Assembly: GCA_024640835.1 (NCBI GenBank)
Contig: JAHEEH010000088.1
Coordinates: 1-7,139, forward strand
Length of the DNA: 7,139 nucleotides
From: Bacteroidota bacterium
GTDB lineage: Bacteria > Bacteroidota > Rhodothermia > Rhodothermales > UBA10348
Reading direction: 5' to 3'
The notes beneath the pieces are model-generated. The model ran no database searches. It saw only the letters and a list, made by a program, of their open reading frames with translations, and was not told the DNA's origin. Below, one piece after another: positions 1 through 5,661 of the stretch. The translations under genes and the position numbers were made by a program. Within the stretch, counting starts at the first letter, position 1. Each line of letters begins with the position of its first letter.

Positions 1-393
1 ATGCCGGTCTCGGACAGGCCGTGGATGCGCTTCATGCTGGGGCGGGCGGGACTGGCCGAGGTATGGGTGGATGCGGTTTCGGTACGGGACATGACGCCGG
101 TTTCGTCGACGGAGCCCGGTGCCCCCCGGGGTGCGTTCAATCTCGGCGCTGCCTACCCCAACCCCTTCACCGGCTCCACGACGCTGGAATACTCGCTTTC
201 GTCGACCGGAACGGTGCTTCTGGAAGTGGTCGACGTACTCGGCCGCCGGGTGAACGTGCTCGTCGACAGCGTCCGCCCGCCTGGACCTCACGCGATCCGC
301 TGGAGTCCCGCGGGGCTTCCGTCCGGGCTGTATTTTGCCCGCCTGTCGGTCGACGGTACGACCGTGACGCGCCCGCTCATGATCGCCCGCTGA
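1..393 (+). CDS. C-terminal part of a secreted T9SS cargo protein (5' end outside window)
   Basis: The reading frame is open at the left edge and ends at TGA 391-393. The ATG at position 1 is probably internal. Residues about 48-130 form a type IX secretion C-terminal sorting domain: YPNPF at 52-56, a beta-rich stretch, VDVLGRRV at 77-84, a Gly-His turn, and LPSGLYFARL at 106-115. In T9SS bacteria this domain guides a protein through the outer membrane and is usually removed or attached to the surface. Residues about 10-30 (FMLGRAGLAEVWVDAVSVRD) resemble the last strands of a jelly-roll carbohydrate-binding module, which often end in a VW-I/V-D-x-V-S/E pattern, so the missing part may be a glycoside hydrolase or another surface enzyme. 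The sorting-domain call is strong. The carbohydrate-binding call is inference from a short stretch. An 11-base gap separates it from the next gene, but a shared function is not evident. Confidence 0.8.
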   Translation: MPVSDRPWMRFMLGRAGLAEVWVDAVSVRDMTPVSSTEPGAPRGAFNLGAAYPNPFTGSTTLEYSLSSTGTVLLEVVDVLGRRVNVLVDSVRPPGPHAIRWSPAGLPSGLYFARLSVDGTTVTRPLMIAR

Positions 394-396
394 GGG
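392..396 (+). promoter_or_regulatory. Ribosome binding site of the YkoF-like gene
   Basis: GAGGG overlaps the TGA stop of the preceding gene and lies eight bases before the ATG at 405. It decides the start at 405 over the longer open frame that begins at 21, and it suggests the small gene can be translated from the upstream transcript. Confidence 0.6.
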
Positions 397-404
397 TCTT
401 CGCC

Positions 405-653
405 ATGACCGTGACCATCGACGTGAGCATGTATCCGAACCGGGAAGAATTCATTCCGCCGATCGACGGATTCATCGAGCGCATCCATCGCTACGACGGA
501 CTCGTGGTGCGGACCTTCCCGACGAGCACCGTGGTGCAGGGCGAATACGACCATGCGATGCGTGCGGTGAAGGAGACGATCGCGGCCTGCCGCGAAGCGT
601 ACGGGATGGCCGTGTACGTGCTGAAGGTCATACCCGGCTACGAGGCCCTGTAG
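405..653 (+). CDS. YkoF/MTH1187-type thiamine-binding family protein, single domain
   Basis: This 82-residue protein resembles the YkoF/MTH1187 (DUF77, Thiamine_BP) fold, a small ferredoxin-like alpha/beta domain. Visible family features are an opening strand with ISMYP-like sequence (VSMYP, 7-11), a helix with IPPIDGFIERI (18-27), the PTSTVVQGEY segment (39-48) and a last strand YVLKVI (71-76). Bacillus subtilis YkoF has two such domains in tandem and binds thiamine or hydroxymethylpyrimidine. Here there is only one, so the protein would need to self-associate. No signal peptide is visible, so it should be cytoplasmic. It is directly followed, with no spacer, by a PnuC-family permease, which supports a role in handling an imported vitamin, most likely thiamine. 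The start is fixed by GAGGG eight bases upstream. The upstream in-frame extension overlaps the T9SS gene and looks non-natural. The ligand is inferred and not shown by the sequence. Confidence 0.8.
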   Translation: MTVTIDVSMYPNREEFIPPIDGFIERIHRYDGLVVRTFPTSTVVQGEYDHAMRAVKETIAACREAYGMAVYVLKVIPGYEAL

Positions 654-1247
654 ATGGAGCTGGTTACGTGGGAGAACCTGGCGGTCGCCCTGGCCGTCGC
701 CTACCTGCTCCTGGCCATGCGGGAGTCGGTCCTGTGCTGGTACGCCGCGCTCGCGAGCACGGCCATCTACACGGTGCTCTTCTGGAACGTGAACCTGTTC
801 ATGGAGTCGGCGCTGAACGTCTTCTACATGGCGATGGCCGTGTACGGCTGGTGGCAGTGGAAATTCGGCGGGGCCGGGCACGAGGGCGTTCCGATCCACG
901 CCTGGACGGCGCGGCAGCACGCGGCCGCCATCGGGAGCATCGCCGCACTGACGGCCACCGTGGGCTGGCTCATGGCCTCGTACACCGCGGAAGCCTGGCC
1001 CTTCGTGGATTCCTTCACGACGGTTTCGAGCGTGATCGTCACCTTCATGGTGGCGCGCAAGGTGCTGGAGAACTGGCTCTACTGGATCGTGATCGACGCC
1101 GTGTCGATCGTGATGTATCTCGACCGCGGGCTTCGCACCACGGCGCTGCTCTTCGCCCTCTACGTGGTGCTGGCGGTGTTCGGGTACGCCGCCTGGCGGA
1201 GGCGGTACCGGACCCCCACGGTTTCATCGGATGGAGGTTTGTCATGA
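654..1247 (+). CDS. pnuC: PnuC-family vitamin permease (thiamine or nicotinamide riboside)
   Basis: This 197-residue inner-membrane protein has about seven hydrophobic segments, the usual size and layout for PnuC. Family marks are E51, N55 and Y58 leading into AVYGWWQW (62-69), and late in the protein the helix NWLYWIVID (140-148) with the W141-x-x-W144 motif known from PnuC structures. PnuC proteins move nicotinamide riboside by facilitated diffusion, with trapping by phosphorylation. A close branch (PnuT) moves thiamine in the same way. The neighbour at 405-653 belongs to a thiamine-binding family, so thiamine or a precursor is the favoured substrate, but no kinase (NadR-like or thiamine pyrophosphokinase) is present in the window to settle this. 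The ATG directly follows the TAG of the YkoF-like gene, with GAGG at 642-645 eight bases upstream. The stop overlaps the start of the next gene by four bases. The family is confident and the substrate is not. Confidence 0.85.
   Translation: MELVTWENLAVALAVAYLLLAMRESVLCWYAALASTAIYTVLFWNVNLFMESALNVFYMAMAVYGWWQWKFGGAGHEGVPIHAWTARQHAAAIGSIAALTATVGWLMASYTAEAWPFVDSFTTVSSVIVTFMVARKVLENWLYWIVIDAVSIVMYLDRGLRTTALLFALYVVLAVFGYAAWRRRYRTPTVSSDGGLS
1233..1237 (+). promoter_or_regulatory. Strong ribosome binding site of the serine hydrolase lipoprotein gene
   Basis: GGAGG lies six bases before the ATG at 1244, inside the last codons of the permease gene. It fixes the start that gives a proper lipoprotein signal peptide and rules out the longer frame that runs through the permease. 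Confidence 0.7.
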
Positions 1248-2401
1248 AACGAATGATCCCGGTCGTCCTCTTTCTCCTCGCCGGGTGCCTGCCGCCGACG
1301 AACGAGTTGCCGAGTCCTCTCGACCTCGCCGCTCCGGATGCCGCGGAACGCATCGCGCGCATCGAGGCCTCGATCGTGCCCGACGGCGGCGAGGCCGTCA
1401 CGCTGGTCGACCGGATGCGACAGCTGGATATCCCTGCGGTCAGTGTCGCGGTGTTCGAGAAGGGCTCGATCTCCTGGGCCAAGGCCTGGGGCATGGCCGA
1501 TCGGGAGGAGGTCCGTCCCGCCGCAACGAATACGCTCTTCCAGGCCGCCTCGATCTCGAAGCCGGTGGCCGCGGCTGCCATGCTCTCGCTGGTCGAGGAC
1601 GGACTGCTGGACCTGGACGCGGACGTCAACGCGTACCTGACCCGCTGGAAGGTCCCCGAGAACGAGTTCACGGCCACCGAGAAGGTGACGCTCCGGCGCA
1701 TCGTGAACCACACGGCCGGAACGACCGTGTGGGGCTTCCCGGGCTACGCCCGGACGGAGGTGCTGCCGCCGACGATCGGGGTGCTCGACGGCGAGGGCAA
1801 TACGGACTCCGTCCGGGTGTACAAGAAGCCGGGGGAGAGCTGGCAGTACTCGGGGGGCGGGTATACCGTCCTGCAGCTGGTGCTCGAGGACGTGACCGGC
1901 AGACCGTTCCCCGACCTCGTCCGTGAGAGGGTTCTGGAGCCCTCGGACATGTCGTCCAGCGGGTACCTGCAGCCGCTTCCGCCGGCCCGCTGGGCCGATG
2001 CGGCGACCGGCTACCGCGAGGACGGCCGGCCGGTCGAGGGCCAGTGGCACGTCTATCCGGAAATGGCGGCCGCAGGTCTCTGGACCACCCCTTCGGACCT
2101 GGCCCGCTTCGCCATGGCCGTGCAGAACGACCTGCAGGGTGCCGGGACGGTGCTCGACTCCGCAACCGTCCGGGAAATGCTCACCCCCGGCATGGAGAAC
2201 CACGGGCTCGGTCCCATGATTTCGGCGGATGGCCTCCAGTTCCGCCACGGTGGAGCAAACGAGGGGTTCCGGTGCGCGCTCATCGCCTTCATCGACGGAC
2301 GGGGTGGCGTGGCCATCATGACCAACTCGGACGCGGGCGGAACGGTGCTGGGCGAGGTCCGGGACGCCGTCGCGAAGGAATACGGCTGGCCGAATCCGTA
2401 G
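1244..2401 (+). CDS. Lipoprotein serine hydrolase, beta-lactamase class C / PBP-like fold
   Basis: This 385-residue protein starts with a short lipoprotein signal peptide: K2 and R3, a hydrophobic core, then the lipobox LAGC with the lipidated cysteine at C15. It is therefore expected to be membrane-anchored outside the cytoplasm. The rest matches the beta-lactamase (PF00144) fold: the catalytic SxxK box is S103-I-S-K106, the second box is Y202-S-G in a YSGGGY context, and the third is H335-G-G337. Together these support an active serine enzyme. True class C beta-lactamases have Y-x-N and K-T/S-G boxes. The YSG and HGG forms here fit the broad group of esterases, D-aminopeptidases and peptidases better than antibiotic resistance. 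The start overlaps the permease stop by four bases (ATGA) and has a strong GGAGG site, so it is very likely co-transcribed with the vitamin genes, though no functional link is evident. The natural substrate is unknown. Confidence 0.88.
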   Translation: MKRMIPVVLFLLAGCLPPTNELPSPLDLAAPDAAERIARIEASIVPDGGEAVTLVDRMRQLDIPAVSVAVFEKGSISWAKAWGMADREEVRPAATNTLFQAASISKPVAAAAMLSLVEDGLLDLDADVNAYLTRWKVPENEFTATEKVTLRRIVNHTAGTTVWGFPGYARTEVLPPTIGVLDGEGNTDSVRVYKKPGESWQYSGGGYTVLQLVLEDVTGRPFPDLVRERVLEPSDMSSSGYLQPLPPARWADAATGYREDGRPVEGQWHVYPEMAAAGLWTTPSDLARFAMAVQNDLQGAGTVLDSATVREMLTPGMENHGLGPMISADGLQFRHGGANEGFRCALIAFIDGRGGVAIMTNSDAGGTVLGEVRDAVAKEYGWPNP

Positions 2402-2498
2402 CACGCCCCGCCCGGCACATCCCGTGCTCCGACTCGGGTCCAACCGAACAAGGTCGGCCGCTGCGGGTTGACGGAAAGGCTACCGCCAGACAAGGGCC
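2402..2498 (+). other. Non-coding gap before the Feo operon with two imperfect inverted repeats
   Basis: The 97 bases between the hydrolase and the metalloregulator hold no gene. AGCACG (2400-2405) can pair with CGTGCT (2423-2428), partly over the hydrolase stop codon. A competing shorter hairpin pairs GCAC (2415-2418) with GTGC (2424-2427). No T-run follows, so a standard rho-independent terminator is doubtful. Further on, GTC-C-AACC (2438-2445) can pair with GGTTGAC (2466-2472) with a one-base bulge. This is the best-placed symmetric element for an operator or leader structure of the iron operon, but it does not match the classic DtxR box. No convincing promoter was found. The regulator has only a poor Shine-Dalgarno match (AAGGG, two bases from its ATG). 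Confidence 0.3.
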
Positions 2499-3419
2499 AT
2501 GCTGGACCGAATCGCTACCGAAGATGCCCTGAAGCACTGTCACGAGTGCGAGTACCGGGGTCGTCCCGCCACGGCGGAGAGCCTCGCCGGTGCGATGGGC
2601 ACGCCCCTGGACGACGCGTCGGCGCTGCTCGCACGACTGGTGGAACGCAGCTTCCTGACCGCGCAGGGGCAGGGCCTGTATGCCCTCACCGACGAGGGAC
2701 GGGTCTACGCGCGCCGCGTCGTGCGGGCGCACAGGCTCTACGAGACGGCGCTGGCCCGCGACACCGGATTCCCGGAGTCCGACTGGCATGCACGGGCGGA
2801 GCGCAAGGAGCACGTGCTGACGGACGACGAGGTGGAGCATCTGTCCCAGCGCCTCGGGCATCCGCGCTGGGATCCGCACGGCGATCCCATTCCCACGTCC
2901 GAAGGCGATCTTCCCGATCTGCACGGTCTCGAAATCTCCGGTTGTCCCGAGGGGTGGACGGGCAGGATCACCCACGTCGAGGACGAGCCGAACGCACCGT
3001 ACGAGCGGATCACGCGCCTCGGCCTGGTGGCCGGCATGCGCGTCAGGATCCTGTCGGTCGACGGAGGAAGGTGCCGGATCTCGGCGGATGGTAGAGTCAT
3101 GACGCTCGACGCCGCCATGGCGGCCCAGGTGCACGTGGGCGAGCTCGCTCCTGGAGAATCCATCGACGACGGCCTCGCCCGACTCTCGGACCTGGCGGAG
3201 GGCGGAAGCGCGCGGGTGGTCGGCCTGGGGCCCGGTTGTCGCGGCGCGGAAAGAAACCGCCTGCTCGATCTGGGCGTCGTGCCCGGGTCCGTGATCGAGA
3301 TCGACCTGGTCAGTCCTTCCGGCAATCCGACGGCGTACCGGATTCGGGGGGCGTCCATCGCGCTGAGGCGGGAGCAGGCGGACCACGTCTACGTGCATCT
3401 GGGAGGGACGGCGCCATGA
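2499..3419 (+). CDS. DtxR/MntR-family metalloregulator fused to two FeoA/SH3-like domains
   Basis: This 306-residue protein has three parts. Residues 5-70 are a winged helix-turn-helix with the DtxR-family order of helix 1 (TEDALKH), recognition region and wing (GLYALTDEG). Residues 71-130 are the dimerization and metal-binding part, with AHRLYE (77-82) and ERKEHVLTDDEVEHL (101-115). Residues about 152-215 are a first SH3/FeoA-like domain. Residues about 232-303 are a second, more typical FeoA domain, with RNRLLDLGVVPGSVIEI at 252-268 and ASIALRREQADHVYV at 285-299. Likely metal ligands by alignment are D9, H78, E82, H97, E101, E104 and H105. The protein should sense Fe(II) or Mn(II), bind DNA and control the operon it heads. 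The last domain may also act as the FeoA partner of FeoB. ATG 2499 is the first possible ATG after an in-frame stop at 2469. Its stop overlaps the next start by four bases. The family is confident. Metal choice and dual role are inferred. Confidence 0.88.
   Translation: MLDRIATEDALKHCHECEYRGRPATAESLAGAMGTPLDDASALLARLVERSFLTAQGQGLYALTDEGRVYARRVVRAHRLYETALARDTGFPESDWHARAERKEHVLTDDEVEHLSQRLGHPRWDPHGDPIPTSEGDLPDLHGLEISGCPEGWTGRITHVEDEPNAPYERITRLGLVAGMRVRILSVDGGRCRISADGRVMTLDAAMAAQVHVGELAPGESIDDGLARLSDLAEGGSARVVGLGPGCRGAERNRLLDLGVVPGSVIEIDLVSPSGNPTAYRIRGASIALRREQADHVYVHLGGTAP
3402..3406 (+). promoter_or_regulatory. Ribosome binding site of the FeoB GTPase gene
   Basis: GGAGG lies nine bases before the ATG at 3416, inside the regulator's last codons. 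It shows that the GTPase is started independently as well as being coupled through the ATGA overlap. Confidence 0.65.
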
Positions 3420-4216
3420 GCAAGTCCGCACAACCGGGGTGCGCGAACTGCGGGGCCTCGCTTGCCCACGAGCAGACCGGCCTGAGCGTCCAGGGATGGA
3501 ACTACGTGGTGGCCCTCGCCGGCAATCCGAATACGGGAAAGAGCACCGTGTTCAATGCCCTCACGGGCCTGCGGCAGCACACCGGAAACTGGCCGGGCAA
3601 GACGATCTCGCGTGCCGAGGGAGGCTTCCGAATCGGAAACGACCGGTACAAGCTCGTGGATCTTCCCGGGACCTATTCGCTGCTGTCGGCGAGTCCCGAC
3701 GAGGAAGTCGCCCGCAGCTTCCTCCTGTTCGGCCGCCCCGACGTGACCGTGATCGTTGCGGACGCCACCCGCCTGGAACGCAACCTGAATCTCGCGCTCC
3801 AGGTCCTGCAGATCACGAGCCGTGTCGTCGTGTGCCTGAACCTGGTGGACGAGGCCCGCGCGCACGGTATCGACGTGGACACGACCGGGCTCGCACGCGA
3901 CCTGGGCGTGCCGGTGATTCCGACGGTCGCGCGGGATGGCGAAGGGATCGACGCGCTCCTGGCCGCCATCCGGGACGTGGCGACGGGAAGCCTGGTGTGC
4001 TCGCCGCGAAGGGTCAGGCACCCCAACCCCGCGCTTCGAGCGGCCATCGACCGGATCGCCGGGCATCTGCGGAAGGACTACCCCCACCTGCAGCAGGCGG
4101 AGTGGATAGCCCAGCGCCTGCTCGCGGGGGACACCAGGATCCGGCAGGCCGTGGAGTCGGGTGAGCTGGCGGAGCTGGTCGACAGCCCGCTCCGTGAGAC
4201 CGGGGTGCCGGCATGA
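3416..4216 (+). CDS. feoB: FeoB GTPase subunit (split FeoB, N-terminal half)
   Basis: This 266-residue cytoplasmic protein matches the FeoB_N GTPase plus part of the attached helical domain. G motifs are all present: P-loop GNPNTGKS (36-43), switch I GNWPGKT (57-63), DLPG (82-85), NLVD (142-145) and a G5 region TVAR (170-173). N39 matches the P-loop asparagine (N11 in Streptococcus FeoB) reported to give potassium-stimulated GTPase activity. Residues about 200-260 are helical, as in the domain that links the GTPase to the membrane part. There are no membrane segments, and the protein ends where full-length FeoB (700 or more residues) would continue, so this is half of a split transporter. The N-terminus carries a C9-x-x-C12 motif before the P-loop. 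It would power or gate Fe(II) entry through the channel encoded next. Its start overlaps the regulator stop and its stop overlaps the channel start, each by four bases. Confidence 0.92.
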   Translation: MSKSAQPGCANCGASLAHEQTGLSVQGWNYVVALAGNPNTGKSTVFNALTGLRQHTGNWPGKTISRAEGGFRIGNDRYKLVDLPGTYSLLSASPDEEVARSFLLFGRPDVTVIVADATRLERNLNLALQVLQITSRVVVCLNLVDEARAHGIDVDTTGLARDLGVPVIPTVARDGEGIDALLAAIRDVATGSLVCSPRRVRHPNPALRAAIDRIAGHLRKDYPHLQQAEWIAQRLLAGDTRIRQAVESGELAELVDSPLRETGVPA

Positions 4217-5640
4217 GCAGCGGCACGGAGCAACCGTCCGGACTTCTCGCCGAGGTCGACCGCATGCGCTGGGCGATGCCTCCGCAGGCGCACGACCGAT
4301 GGGTGGAGCATCTGTACGCCGAGGCGGCGGGCATCGCGGAGCACCGCGTCGCTGCAGCCGGCGCGTCGACGCGTCGCGCATGGGAGCGACGCCTGGACCG
4401 ATGGCTGACGAGCCGGGCCACCGGCGTCCCGGCGATGCTGCTCATCTTCGCGGGTGTGCTGTGGCTCACGATCGTGGGCGCGAACTACCCGTCGTCCTTC
4501 CTGGCCGCGAACCTGATCGATCGGGGGCTGCCGTTCCTGAAGGGGTTGGCGGACGCCGTGTCGCTGCCCTGGTGGCTTTCCGGCGTGCTCCTCGATGGCA
4601 TGTACCTGACGACTGCGTGGGTGGTCAGCGTGATGCTGCCGCCGATGGCCATCTTCTTCCCGCTCTTCACGATTCTCGAGGACTTCGGATACCTCCCGCG
4701 CGTGGCCTTCGTGCTCGACAACTCATTCCGCAAGGTCGGGGCACACGGCAAGCAGGCCCTGACCATGTGCATGGGCTTCGGCTGCAACGCGGCGGGCGTC
4801 ATCGCGACCCGGGTCATCGACTCGCCCCGGGAGCGCCTGATCGCGATCATCACGAACAATTTCGCGCTGTGCAACGGGAGGTGGCCCACGCAGATCCTGA
4901 TCGCGACGGTCTTCTTCGGAGCCCTGATGCCCGGTCCCCTGCAGGGACTGACGGCCACGGCCGCCGTGCTCACGATCGCGGTGCTGGGGGTGGCGCTCAT
5001 GTTCGGGACGTCCGCGTTCCTCTCGCGAACCGTGCTCAAGGGCGTCGCGTCCACGTTCAGCCTCGAACTGCCGCCGTATCGTCCGCCCGCCATCCTCCGC
5101 ACGCTGTACACGTCCCTGATCGACCGGACGGTCTTCGTGTTGTGGCGCGCCGTGCTGTTCGCCATGCCGGCCGGACTGGCGATCTGGCTCATCTCGAACA
5201 TCCACGTGGCGGGGCAGAGCGTGGCGGCATGGATGATCGCCGGGCTCGATCCCGTCGGACTCCTGATCGGGCTCAACGGCGTGATCCTGGTGGCCTACAT
5301 CGTGGCGATCCCGGCGAACGAGATCGTGATTCCGACCATCCTGATGCTGACCGTGCTGACCACCGGCATGACGGAGGTCGGCAGCGGTGCCGGCGTGATC
5401 TTCGAGACCCAGGGTGCGCCGCTCTCCGCGCTCCTGCACGCGGGAGGATGGACCACGCTGACCGCCGCCTGCCTGATGCTGTTCAGCCTGATCCACAACC
5501 CGTGCTCGACGACCATCTACACCATCTACAAGGAGACGGGCAGCGTCCGATGGACCGTGTGGGCCACGCTGCTTCCGATCGGGATCGGGGTCGTCCTCTG
5601 TGCCGCCGTTGCGGCCGGCTGGCACCTCCTGGCCGGGTGA
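4213..5640 (+). CDS. feoB: FeoB membrane channel subunit (split FeoB, C-terminal half)
   Basis: This 475-residue inner-membrane protein imports Fe(II) together with the GTPase encoded just before it. Residues 1-70 are a soluble helical part that completes the cytoplasmic domain begun in the GTPase protein. From about residue 72 there are many membrane helices with two Gate-type repeats. FeoB channel marks are LLDGMY (126-131), LEDFGYLPR (155-163), GFGCNAAG (188-195) with C191, C220 in FALCNGRWP (217-225), the LPPYRPP linker (286-292), E370 in IPANEIVIP (366-374), and HNPCSTT (428-434) with C431. The three cysteines sit where FeoB proteins have conserved cysteines in the transport path. The CNGRWP form is a known variant of the usual sequence. 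The ATGA overlap at 4213 and a weak ribosome site point to translational coupling, which would balance the two halves. The two halves together are about the length of a full FeoB. Confidence 0.92.
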   Translation: MSSGTEQPSGLLAEVDRMRWAMPPQAHDRWVEHLYAEAAGIAEHRVAAAGASTRRAWERRLDRWLTSRATGVPAMLLIFAGVLWLTIVGANYPSSFLAANLIDRGLPFLKGLADAVSLPWWLSGVLLDGMYLTTAWVVSVMLPPMAIFFPLFTILEDFGYLPRVAFVLDNSFRKVGAHGKQALTMCMGFGCNAAGVIATRVIDSPRERLIAIITNNFALCNGRWPTQILIATVFFGALMPGPLQGLTATAAVLTIAVLGVALMFGTSAFLSRTVLKGVASTFSLELPPYRPPAILRTLYTSLIDRTVFVLWRAVLFAMPAGLAIWLISNIHVAGQSVAAWMIAGLDPVGLLIGLNGVILVAYIVAIPANEIVIPTILMLTVLTTGMTEVGSGAGVIFETQGAPLSALLHAGGWTTLTAACLMLFSLIHNPCSTTIYTIYKETGSVRWTVWATLLPIGIGVVLCAAVAAGWHLLAG

Positions 5641-5661
5641 GGCCGCAGGCCGGGCGTCTGC

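Noticed and set aside
21..404. Upstream in-frame extension of the YkoF-like gene
   Set aside because: It overlaps the T9SS coding sequence in another frame, and the family domain starts exactly at ATG 405 with a good ribosome site.
668..1243. Upstream in-frame extension of the serine hydrolase
   Set aside because: It overlaps the permease gene and would bury the lipoprotein signal peptide. The strong GGAGG before ATG 1244 fixes the start.
1244..2401. Antibiotic-resistance beta-lactamase
   Set aside because: The YSG and HGG boxes differ from the Y-x-N and K-T/S-G boxes of class C enzymes, and the family is mostly esterases and peptidases.
1160..2443. Long minus-strand open frame of 427 codons opposite the serine hydrolase
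   Set aside because: The plus strand has a full lipoprotein hydrolase with all catalytic boxes. The minus frame is rich in Arg, Gly, Pro and His with no recognisable domain, as expected for the shadow of a GC-rich gene.
2468..2496. TTGACG as a possible -35 promoter box before the metalloregulator
   Set aside because: No acceptable -10 box lies at the right distance, and the start codon would fall at or before the transcript start.
2316..3431. Minus-strand open frame of 371 codons opposite the metalloregulator
   Set aside because: It is covered by the clear DtxR-FeoA protein on the plus strand and shows no domain.
4213..4216. Frameshift or sequencing error as the cause of the FeoB split
   Set aside because: Both halves end and begin cleanly in an ATGA overlap like the other junctions here, and the soluble helical domain is shared sensibly between them. 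Read data would be needed to exclude it fully.
5641..5651. GGCC-GCA-GGCC hairpin between the iron operon and the MFS gene as a terminator
   Set aside because: The stem is only four base pairs in GC-rich DNA and no T-run follows on either strand.
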